Origin: Myxococcota bacterium
GTDB taxonomy: Bacteria > Myxococcota_A > UBA9160 > UBA4427
Direction: 5' to 3'
DNA length: 41,042 nt
Assembly (NCBI GenBank): GCA_029268645.1
Contig: JAQWNI010000182.1
Location: 1-41,042, forward strand
Below are positions 34,466 to 41,042 of this stretch, one piece after another. The translations under genes and the position numbers were made by a program. Numbering within the stretch: the stretch's first letter is position 1; each line of letters starts with the position of its first letter. A model generated the notes under the pieces. The model was not told the origin of the DNA, did no database searches, and saw only the letters and a program-made list of their open reading frames with translations.

Positions 34466-35638
34466 TCAGGGCTTTACGGAGCCTAGGAACGACCGCCATT
34501 GGAGACTGATTGACTCCCAGCTGTGCTCGGCCACCAGTTGGGTTCGAGCGCCGCCGCCCAGTCGTTTTCGAAGCTCCGGGTCATGATTAAGTTCGCTGAG
34601 GGCCTCGGCCAAGCGAGCGGGATCCGCGGGATGTGAGAGGAGCCGGGCCGATACGCCGTCCCGAAGTCCTTCGGCGATCCCCTCCATGGCTACAATGGGT
34701 CGCGCTGCCTCCATGTAATTCAGAAGCTTGATGGGAAACCCTCCGCGCCGATTGCGTGGGAGCACAAGGCAGCGGGCACCATGGATCAATGCGCGCATGA
34801 CGCTGAATTCCGGGACTGCGATGATCCGAAGTGTCCGGCGGAGCGCGTCACTGGCATTCGCCGCTCGCTCTGAGTCATGGGTCGCCACAACGACCGGCGG
34901 GCTTCCCTTAGAAAGGCGTTCGGCTGCTTGGGCGAGCACCTTGAGTTCTTGATATCCGTCAAGATTACCCGAGTAAAGAATGTACTCATCCGGTTTGAGC
35001 TGGTATTCCGCACAGACCTCAGCGATCGCTGAAGAAGAAGGATGGGTTTCAACGGTGTGGCCAGGAGGAATCATCGTGATGGGTCCGCGACTGTGAGGAG
35101 TGAGGGCACGGAGGCCGTCTTCGCAGAGAGTGACGACCGCGTCGGCACGTTGTGCGATCAGACGGTCGAGGCGTCCGCCGATTTGATCCAGTCGATGGCG
35201 CCAGCGGCTTGAGCCGTACGCGGAGAGTTCTTCCGACAGAATCGTATGCGCAACGTACACCACAGGGACCCGAGTCCACGGCCGCGCGGCGAGAGCGATT
35301 CCCGCCGCCTCGGCATTGTGGGCGAGAGCGCAGTCGAAGGCATTCCTTGACGCCGCTTGCAGGTAAGCCCTCCAGAGCATGGTATCGGCAAGAGGTTTTC
35401 CCGGATGAGGCCCGGATCGCATAGAGCGAGGCGTAGACCATCGGGGTGTCGGAAAACAGTTGAGGTCCTCCGGAGGGGCCCCGATCCCCCGCCCGTAGGT
35501 CAAAACGGTGGCTTGGTCTCCGGAGCGAATCAGCGCTCTTGTTTGCTCCTGCATGAAGATCTGAGATCCCTGGGGCAGCGGAAACGGAAAAGCGCCTAGA
35601 ATCGCCAACCGCAGACCTTCATCTTTGGAATGCGTCAT
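34466..35638 (-). CDS. GT4-family glycosyltransferase
   Basis: A 390-residue GT-B glycosyltransferase. The N-terminal domain begins LRLAILGAFPFPLPQGSQ; the C-terminal nucleotide-sugar domain contains LYSGNLDGYQELKVL and GGFPIKLLNYMEAARPIV, matching the GT4 EX7E region although the first Glu is not obvious (Asn in that place). The sugar donor is unknown. ATG at 35638 is chosen because the fold begins there and it lies 5 bases after the GT2 stop. It is third in a unit with the phosphatase-superfamily enzyme and GT2. Confidence 0.9.
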   Translation of the reverse strand: MTHSKDEGLRLAILGAFPFPLPQGSQIFMQEQTRALIRSGDQATVLTYGRGIGAPPEDLNCFPTPRWSTPRSMRSGPHPGKPLADTMLWRAYLQAASRNAFDCALAHNAEAAGIALAARPWTRVPVVYVAHTILSEELSAYGSSRWRHRLDQIGGRLDRLIAQRADAVVTLCEDGLRALTPHSRGPITMIPPGHTVETHPSSSAIAEVCAEYQLKPDEYILYSGNLDGYQELKVLAQAAERLSKGSPPVVVATHDSERAANASDALRRTLRIIAVPEFSVMRALIHGARCLVLPRNRRGGFPIKLLNYMEAARPIVAMEGIAEGLRDGVSARLLSHPADPARLAEALSELNHDPELRKRLGGGARTQLVAEHSWESISLQWRSFLGSVKP

Positions 35639-35643
35639 TGGGG

Positions 35644-36411
35644 TCAACCCGGAAACGGGCCGGGCCGGGCGCTGCGTGATTCGGACGACCGGACTGAGGG
35701 CAACGTGCGATACAGCCGCATCAATTCTAAGGCTGCCCGAATGACGACTCTGGGCCTCGCTCCGGTCTGTCGACCATATCGGCGCCGTCGGTGAGTCACC
35801 GGAACTTGGTGGATTCGGAAGCCCGCGGCTTGCGCGCGAACAAGCAGTTCGGTGTTGATGAATGCGCCAACGGAGGAAAGGGGTAGCTCGGCGATCACCC
35901 TTCGATGAAAAAGCTTGAAGGCGCAGTCGATGTCCCGCACCCGGAGGCCAAAGATTCCCCGCACGATGAATGCCCAGGTACGCGCGATGGCGACACGAGG
36001 CCAAGGGTCTCTGCGAGGCGATCGGTACCCTGCGACGATGTCGAACCCTTGACAGTGAGCCAGCAACTCGGCGAGCTCTCCGAGATCGAACTGCAGATCG
36101 GCGTCGCTGAAAAAAATGAGTTCGCCGCGGGCTGCGGTCAGTCCCGACCGCAAAGCGGCCCCATATCCGATGTTTGAGGCGTGCCTGACCGCTCGAACGC
36201 GCGGGTCCCGATCCGACCATCGGTTGATGAGTTGCGCGCTGCCATCACGGGAACCGTCGTCGACTACGACCACTTCAAAGGCGGGTACGAGTTTTTCCCC
36301 GATCTTGCATGCACTTTCAATCACGCGGTCCACGTTCGGGGCTTCGTCGAAGACGGGAAACACCAAAGAAAGTCTGGGGCGCTCTTCTGTGAGGCGCGAT
36401 GATGTCGTCAC
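35644..36411 (-). CDS. GT2-family glycosyltransferase (dolichol-phosphate mannosyltransferase-like)
   Basis: A 255-residue GT-A enzyme of the DPM1/ArnC-like group: opening LSLVFPVFDEAPNVDRVI, VVVDDGSRDGSA (nucleotide binding), SDADLQFDLGE (the metal-binding DxD region), and AFKLFHRRVI. Such enzymes usually transfer a sugar to polyprenyl phosphate at the inner face of the membrane; no C-terminal membrane helices are seen. The ATG overlaps the upstream phosphatase-superfamily gene as ATGA, so coupling is likely. Confidence 0.93.
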   Translation of the reverse strand: MTTSSRLTEERPRLSLVFPVFDEAPNVDRVIESACKIGEKLVPAFEVVVVDDGSRDGSAQLINRWSDRDPRVRAVRHASNIGYGAALRSGLTAARGELIFFSDADLQFDLGELAELLAHCQGFDIVAGYRSPRRDPWPRVAIARTWAFIVRGIFGLRVRDIDCAFKLFHRRVIAELPLSSVGAFINTELLVRAQAAGFRIHQVPVTHRRRRYGRQTGARPRVVIRAALELMRLYRTLPSVRSSESRSARPGPFPG

Positions 36412-38141
36412 TCGAGATACCCTAAGGCCCGCAGTCGTGCGGCAACGATCGCGTCTTCTTCATCGGTGTAATCCCGACGTGAGGGTGCAGCCGGGCTGGA
36501 CTGGGGTCGCCATTGAAGTCCCAGAATTTCAGCCATCCAGGCAGCGACTTCGACCAGGCGAGCGGGTGGCCGGGCTTCGGCCAGTCGCCCCATTTGCGAA
36601 GCAATCAAGATACCGTCCCGCCGATGTGTTCCATTCATTCCCCGTCCGCGCCCTCCTCCGTATTCTTCTGCGGGCAGCGTTCGGCAGGAAGCTGTGGGCC
36701 CGGACCAAGGGGTCGGTACGAGGGAAAGCCCGTAGCCCTCCGGCAACGCGAGTTCGATCAAGATGTCCGGAGCGCGTTCGACGAAGGGCCCGGAGTAGAC
36801 TTCTTCCCGTCGCAGAGCTCGGGCGACCACGGGGCCGCCATCGGGTCGCCTCCAGGCTTCGAGGTGGCCGATGACCTGATCTCGAACCCGCTCATAGTCC
36901 GTGGTCTCAACGCAGCCTCCAGGTTCTCGCCCCTTCAGGTTGATCCAGACGCCGGGGAGGGTGTTGGCTTCTTCTGAGAAGGCTTGGGTTTGCGCCCATT
37001 CGAATCCTCCGAAGCGGGCCGTGCTCTCAAGTCGAGCGGCCGCGCTCCGAGCCTGGCGAAAAAGGCGTTGGGCCAGGCCCGGCGGGAGCCAGCGAAGAGC
37101 CGTATCCCGGGTGCGTCGGGCGAGGGTGTCGAAGGCGGCGGCCCGAGTCACGCGGCGGGTCAACCATCCGCCATCGGCCAGATGTCGATTGATGTGCACG
37201 ATCTCTCGGGCGGCCCCCCCCATGCCGTGATCCGACACGACTAGGCACGGCCTCTCCTGGCCGAACGCCTCACGGATTTCACCGCAGGCTTCGTCGAGTG
37301 CGGAATAGACCGAACGGATCGCCTCCCGGCGCGTGGCCGAGGTCTCGGGGTCGTGACGAGGGCTCTGGGCATCATGATCTCGCCAGTAGTGATGGCCCAC
37401 GGTGTCGCTTTCGGCGAAGACGATCATCACGAGTTGGGGCTCTCCCTCGGGCTGTGACGCCATTGTGCCGAGCGCTTCGAGGGTGAAGTTTTTCTTGCGC
37501 TCGATGCGGTTCAAGAGGGTCTCGACCGCTCGCTCCGCCGAGGCGGCATCGCGTGCGGATTCGTTGACATCCGGCCGCATCCACGGCCCGACAAGGTCGG
37601 CGACGCGCTGATACAGCGCGGGGTCACTGGTGGCTGCGGCGTCGCTTCCGGTCGAAACCGGCGCATCAAAGCCCGGGACAAAAAGACCCGGAAGTGGTCC
37701 GACAGGGTGGGTGGCGGGCATGCCCAGCACCAGCATCCGTCCCCCTTCCTGGGCAAGACCCTCAAAAAGCGTTTCACCGGTGCGGTCGGAGGCATTCACG
37801 AATTGAATCCGGTATGCGTCGGACACCCGCTGGGTGAAGTCGAAGACCCCGTGCTCCCCGGGCTCGAGGCCGGTCATGAAAGTTGTCCAAGCGGGAAACG
37901 TGACCGGCGGAGTCGTGGAGCGAAGCGGTCCCCATTGGCCCTCCTCCATCCAGCGACCCAGATTGGGGAGTAATCCGTCCGCCAGCATGGGCTTGATCAC
38001 GTCGAAGGTGGCTCCATCGAGTGCGAGAACCAGAAGCGGCTCGCCCCCCTCAGGCCGATGATGGGTCCTGCCAATCGGCTCTCCGGCGCCTGAGGCCCCG
38101 GCGGGGGCCCGCGGCACAGTAAAATGGGGTCGGCTCGACAT
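36408..38141 (-). CDS. Type I phosphodiesterase/nucleotide pyrophosphatase (alkaline phosphatase superfamily)
   Basis: A 577-residue cytoplasmic-looking enzyme (no signal peptide). Metal-site motifs: Asp42 in LDGATFD, the nucleophile Thr in FPAWTTFMTGLEPGEHG (about 86-87), DTVGHHYW, SDHGMGG, and GTHRRDG near the C-terminus. The superfamily cleaves phosphodiesters or transfers phospho-groups; the substrate is unknown. Neighbours are two glycosyltransferases, so it may act on a nucleotide sugar or a glycan phosphodiester. The final residues contain a second RRDYTDEED segment typical of this subgroup. Confidence 0.9.
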   Translation of the reverse strand: MSSRPHFTVPRAPAGASGAGEPIGRTHHRPEGGEPLLVLALDGATFDVIKPMLADGLLPNLGRWMEEGQWGPLRSTTPPVTFPAWTTFMTGLEPGEHGVFDFTQRVSDAYRIQFVNASDRTGETLFEGLAQEGGRMLVLGMPATHPVGPLPGLFVPGFDAPVSTGSDAAATSDPALYQRVADLVGPWMRPDVNESARDAASAERAVETLLNRIERKKNFTLEALGTMASQPEGEPQLVMIVFAESDTVGHHYWRDHDAQSPRHDPETSATRREAIRSVYSALDEACGEIREAFGQERPCLVVSDHGMGGAAREIVHINRHLADGGWLTRRVTRAAAFDTLARRTRDTALRWLPPGLAQRLFRQARSAAARLESTARFGGFEWAQTQAFSEEANTLPGVWINLKGREPGGCVETTDYERVRDQVIGHLEAWRRPDGGPVVARALRREEVYSGPFVERAPDILIELALPEGYGLSLVPTPWSGPTASCRTLPAEEYGGGRGRGMNGTHRRDGILIASQMGRLAEARPPARLVEVAAWMAEILGLQWRPQSSPAAPSRRDYTDEEDAIVAARLRALGYLE

Positions 38142-38385
38142 CGGCAGAGGGTCTCTCTATATTCGGCCGCCGCCCGGGTTCCCCGGGGCAGGCGGAGTGG
38201 GAATCTAGCAAGTCCAGCGCGGATCATGGCTCTGTTCAGAGTGTTTGATCCACCCTTTGACCGGCCACGGTGCCTGCTTCTTTCGATCTGATACAGACGT
38301 TGAAATCCAGCGAGCAAAGTCCACACCCATTTGACCCGCGAAGAACGCCCATGGGGCGGTCCAATCCGAGGTTGGGAGTCCCACC

Positions 38386-39036
38386 ATGTCCATCGAATTG
38401 ATGTGCCGCAAGCTCGGCATGACCCAAATTTACAGCGAGACAGGCGAAGCCATTCCGGTGACTGTTCTCGAGGCCGGCCCGAACACCGTGGTTCGGATTA
38501 AGAAGAGCGAAGAGAAAGATGGCTACGCGGCCGTGCAGCTCGGCTTTGGTGAACGTCGAGCCAATCTGTTCAATAAACCAGAAGCGGGCCACTTCACCAA
38601 AGCCGGTGTGGATCCCCGCCGTCACCTTTCAGAAAGTCGCGTTTCCGACGAGCAGGCGGGGGAATTCGAGGTTGGACAGGTCCTGAAGGCCGACATTTTC
38701 GAGAACGGACAGCGCGTGGACGCAGTGGGGACTTCAAAGGGGCGTGGTTTTCAGGGCGTGGTCAAGCGCCATGGCTTTAAGATCAAGAAGCGCAGCCACG
38801 GTACCCATGAATACTTCCGTCACCCCGGCTCGATTGGGGCGGGCGCCTACCCGGCCAAGGTCTGGAAAGGCCAGAAGCACGCGGGGCAGATGGGGGACGC
38901 CCGGGTCACGGTTCAGAATCTGGAAGTGGTTCGAGTCGATGCCGACAAGAACTTGATCTTCTTGCGTGGTGCGGTTCCGGGTCATAAGAACGGGCTGGTG
39001 CGCGTTCGCACGGCCGTCGCGCCCAAGACGAAGTAG
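38386..39036 (+). CDS. rplC: Large-subunit ribosomal protein L3
   Basis: A 216-residue L3 of normal length and complete sequence: CRKLGMTQIY at the N-terminus, KGRGFQGVVKRHGF, the loop near the peptidyl-transferase centre with HPGSIGAGAYPAKVWKGQKHAGQMG, and GAVPGHKNGLVRVR. It initiates large-subunit assembly. It is preceded by a GGGAG ribosome-binding site and about 240 bases of non-coding sequence, and the next gene is rlmE, not rplD, so this copy is outside an S10 operon. The stop is TAG, and rlmE continues in the same frame right after it (see findings). Confidence 0.97.
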   Translation: MSIELMCRKLGMTQIYSETGEAIPVTVLEAGPNTVVRIKKSEEKDGYAAVQLGFGERRANLFNKPEAGHFTKAGVDPRRHLSESRVSDEQAGEFEVGQVLKADIFENGQRVDAVGTSKGRGFQGVVKRHGFKIKKRSHGTHEYFRHPGSIGAGAYPAKVWKGQKHAGQMGDARVTVQNLEVVRVDADKNLIFLRGAVPGHKNGLVRVRTAVAPKTK

Positions 39037-39687
39037 TCCGCCGTCGCCCGCTACGACCGCAAGGACCACTTTCACCAGCGCGCGAAACGCGAAGGCTTCC
39101 GGTCGCGTGCGGTCTACAAGCTCGCCGAGTTGCAGGGGCAGCACCGGGTGTTGGCCCGGGGCCAGAGGGTGGTTGACTTGGGCTGCTGGCCCGGCGGCTG
39201 GCTGCAAGAAGCGGCACGGGCCGTTGGCCCCGGCGGACGGGTGGTCGGGATCGACCGCGTAGCGATTGATCCACCTCTCGAAATTGAGAACGTGTTCGCA
39301 TTGGAAGGCGACATCGAGGACCCTCATGTTTGCGAACATATTCTCAAAGCTCTTGGAAGCCGCTGCGACGTGCTGCTCTCCGACGCCGCGCCCAAGCTCA
39401 CCGGTGTGCGCGAGACGGATCGAGCTGCAGAGGAACGACTCCTTGAGGCGGTTGAGTCCATGATTCCCCAATTAATTCGAGAAGGTGGGTCGCTTCTTCT
39501 GAAGTTGCTCGAGTGCCCTGAAGCCCAGGCTTTTCAGCACAGGATGCGGGACGCCTTTGAGCAGGTGAAGACCGTTAAGGCCAAGGCCACTCGCAAAGGA
39601 AGCAGCGAACGCTATCTGCTGGCTCGCGGTTACCGGTCGCCTGCTCCCGCTGGATTCGTCCCGGAGGCTGACGGCTCAGCCCAATGA
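39037..39687 (+). CDS. rlmE: 23S rRNA (uridine-2'-O-)methyltransferase RlmE/FtsJ, start unclear
   Basis: Methylates U2552 in the A-loop of 23S rRNA. The frame continues directly after the rplC TAG and gives RYDRKDHFHQRAKREGF, the conserved N-terminus of RlmE, then SRAVYKLAEL with the Lys (codon 39118-39120) that aligns with catalytic Lys38 of E. coli. Next are DLGCWPGGWLQ (SAM binding), LLSDAAPKLTG (catalytic Asp) and LLLKLLECPEA (catalytic Lys). Between the rplC stop and the first in-frame start-like codon (TTG at 39130) there is no ATG, GTG or TTG. Starting at TTG would lose the catalytic Lys. Coordinates mark the whole homologous frame; real initiation is unknown. Confidence 0.85.
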   Translation, partial: SAVARYDRKDHFHQRAKREGFRSRAVYKLAELQGQHRVLARGQRVVDLGCWPGGWLQEAARAVGPGGRVVGIDRVAIDPPLEIENVFALEGDIEDPHVCEHILKALGSRCDVLLSDAAPKLTGVRETDRAAEERLLEAVESMIPQLIREGGSLLLKLLECPEAQAFQHRMRDAFEQVKTVKAKATRKGSSERYLLARGYRSPAPAGFVPEADGSAQ

Positions 39688-39768
39688 ACCACTAAAATCC
39701 GAGTGCGGAGGCCCGTCGCTGGGTCTCGGCTCAATTGGTCGACCCTCCCACCCATCACAAGGAGTCCC

Positions 39769-40260
39769 GTGTTGTCCTCCCCCCGCCCTTTCAAGGTTCT
39801 TGGTGTCCAGCAAATTGCCGTCGGTGGCCTTGATAAACAGAAATTGCGCCGTTTCTGGGTCGATCTGCTCGGCCTTGAATACGCCTCCAGCTATCGGAGC
39901 GAAAAAGAGAACGTCGACGAAGACATTTGCGAGGCCGGATCCGGCCCCTTTAAGGTCGAAGTCGACCTGATGCAACCCATCGACCCCGACCGCCGGCCTA
40001 AGGTCCACGATCCAGCCCTAAACCATGTGGGCCTCTGGATCGATGATCTGCCGGCTGCAGTTGACTGGCTGGCAAGCCAAGGCGTCCGCTTTACGCCGGG
40101 TGGCATCCGGCAGGGGGCGGCGGGATACGACGTGTGCTTCATCCATCCCAAGGGCAACGCGGAGTCTCCGCTCGGGTCGGAGGGTGTTCTGGTCGAGCTC
40201 GTTCAGGCGCCCGCCGAGGTTCGGGAGGCCTTTGCGACGATCGCACAGGCCTCGGCCTGA
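39769..40260 (+). CDS. VOC-superfamily protein (methylmalonyl-CoA epimerase-like)
   Basis: About 163 residues with two VOC repeats: [21 protein letters not shown] in the first, and [23 protein letters not shown] in the second, ending [23 protein letters not shown]. The last part resembles methylmalonyl-CoA epimerase. The expected first metal histidine (HIAV) is Gln here (QQIAV), while the second His (LNHVG) and the Glu (LVELV) are present, so metal binding may differ. Related lyases and epimerases are possible. GTG at 39769 is chosen for AAGGAG a few bases upstream; TTG at 39772 is also possible. It is co-oriented with rlmE and the SMP-30 gene. Confidence 0.8.
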   Translation: MLSSPRPFKVLGVQQIAVGGLDKQKLRRFWVDLLGLEYASSYRSEKENVDEDICEAGSGPFKVEVDLMQPIDPDRRPKVHDPALNHVGLWIDDLPAAVDWLASQGVRFTPGGIRQGAAGYDVCFIHPKGNAESPLGSEGVLVELVQAPAEVREAFATIAQASA

Positions 40261-40295
40261 GGGTTCGGGCGAGCTTGAGGACGCGAGGTATTCCA

Positions 40296-41042
40296 ATGCA
40301 GACGATTCATGCGACCCCCCTTTTGGACGGTCTGGCCTTCGGCGAAGGACCTCGCTGGAGAGAGGGCCTTCTCTGGTTTTCCGACATGCACAGTCATAAG
40401 GTGCTGACGGTGGACCTCCACGGCCGGCAGGAAGAGATTTGCGAGGTCGAAAACGACCCCTCTGGACTCGGTTGGCTGCCCGATGGCCGTCTACTCGTGG
40501 TTTCGATGCGGAATCGTCAGCTTTTGCGCCGGGAAACGGACGGTCAGCTCACACTGCACGCGGATTTGGGGTCCTGGGCGAGTTTTCATTGCAACGACAT
40601 GGTGGTGGATGGTCACGGCCAAGCCTACGTAGGTCATTTTGGTTGGGACCTGCATGGCGGGGGAAAGCGCCGTTTAGCGCAGTTGCTGCGGGTCGACCCC
40701 GATGGGTCAACGCAAGTCGCCGCTCCCGATCTCGATTTTCCCAACGGAAGCGTCATTACCGCAGACGGGCAGACCTTGATTGTGGCGGAAACGATGGGTC
40801 GGCGACTCACCGCCTTCGACATCGAGCCGGATGGCGAGCTCACCCATCGCCGGGTGTGGGCTCAGTTCGAGGACCTCTTGCCGGATGGCATCGCGCTCGA
40901 TGCCGAGGGTGCGGTGTGGGTGGCCTCCCCCGTCAGTCATGGCTGTTTCCGAGTTCTGGAGGGGGGAGAGATCACTCATCGAGTTGAGGTCGAGCGTCAG
41001 GCATACGCGTGTATGCTCGGGGGCCCCGAACGCAAGCATCTC
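40296..41042 (+). CDS. SMP-30/gluconolactonase/LRE family protein, truncated by window end
   Basis: At least 249 residues, running off the right edge without a stop. It begins MQTIHATPLLDGLAFGEGPRW, where the Glu in GEGP is the metal ligand of the family. FHCNDMVVD provides the Asn and Asp, FPNGSVITADGQTLIVAE a second site, and LPDGIALD the later Asp ligand. This is a six-bladed beta-propeller lactonase fold that may hydrolyse sugar or other lactones. Substrate is not determinable. The ATG lies 35 bases after the VOC gene's stop. Confidence 0.88.
   Translation, partial: MQTIHATPLLDGLAFGEGPRWREGLLWFSDMHSHKVLTVDLHGRQEEICEVENDPSGLGWLPDGRLLVVSMRNRQLLRRETDGQLTLHADLGSWASFHCNDMVVDGHGQAYVGHFGWDLHGGGKRRLAQLLRVDPDGSTQVAAPDLDFPNGSVITADGQTLIVAETMGRRLTAFDIEPDGELTHRRVWAQFEDLLPDGIALDAEGAVWVASPVSHGCFRVLEGGEITHRVEVERQAYACMLGGPERKHL

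Noticed and set aside
39034-39036. Genome-wide recoding of TAG as an explanation for rplC-rlmE
   Set aside because: Five other well-supported genes in the window end in TAG, so only local readthrough or another explanation is plausible.

Overview
The window is GC-rich, densely coded DNA from a Gram-negative, heterotrophic bacterium. Diderm markers are an LptM-like lipoprotein, lipoprotein signal peptidase LspA, TatB/TatC, several lipobox proteins and a bifunctional PBP1-type synthase. The mix of an NtrC-type sigma-54 activator, PilZ, PAS/receiver proteins, an acyl-CoA dehydrogenase, a kappa-GST-like isomerase and plant-type GshA suggests a deltaproteobacterial lineage (Myxococcota, Desulfobacterota or Binatota-like). 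That placement is inference; no rRNA or other marker settles it. I see no tRNA, rRNA, CRISPR array, IS element or prophage.

Layout. 1-2.6 kb (minus): argH, lptM-like, dapF, joined by ATGA overlaps. 2.8-6.4 kb (plus): class A PBP, TPR lipoprotein, lspA. 6.4-6.9 kb: long non-coding stretch with inverted repeats. 6.9-11.1 kb (plus): IclR regulator, acyl-CoA dehydrogenase, malic enzyme, CYTH protein; the CYTH 3' end overlaps the convergent tatC. 11.1-16.9 kb (minus): a signalling block transcribed from a degenerate histidine kinase/AAA+ fusion, through an NtrC-type regulator, a near-perfect sigma-54 promoter, a small ORF and a PilZ protein, to tatB-tatC. 17.1-19.8 kb (plus): exported unknown, GNAT, aminotransferase. 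19.8-21.4 kb (minus): M20 peptidase. 21.7-31.7 kb (plus): M23 peptidase, unknown, gshA, DUF1232 protein, REC-PAS regulator, a six-TM protein of unknown family, trxB, a PAS-DHp-REC protein without an ATPase domain, and a methyltransferase.

31.7-32.5 kb: non-coding stretch and a DksA/TraR-like gene (minus). 32.6-34.4 kb (plus): zinc-ribbon coiled-coil protein, kappa-GST-like isomerase and META lipoprotein, coupled by TTGA and GTGA overlaps. 34.5-38.1 kb (minus): alkaline-phosphatase-superfamily enzyme, GT2 and GT4. 38.4-41.0 kb (plus): rplC (ribosomal protein L3) outside an S10 operon, rlmE, a VOC protein and an SMP-30/gluconolactonase cut by the window edge.

The most unusual observations are four. 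(1) rlmE lies in the same frame as rplC, separated only by one TAG, and no ATG/GTG/TTG precedes its catalytic lysine. (2) The histidine kinase/AAA+ fusion has lost the GAFTGA loop and the ATP-lid motifs, yet it sits next to an intact sigma-54 activator and a sigma-54 promoter that reads into a small ORF and a PilZ gene. (3) A second signalling cluster (REC-PAS, unknown membrane protein, PAS-DHp-REC) contains no kinase ATPase domain. (4) The stretch upstream of tatB holds an 11-bp perfect hairpin with a G-rich loop.
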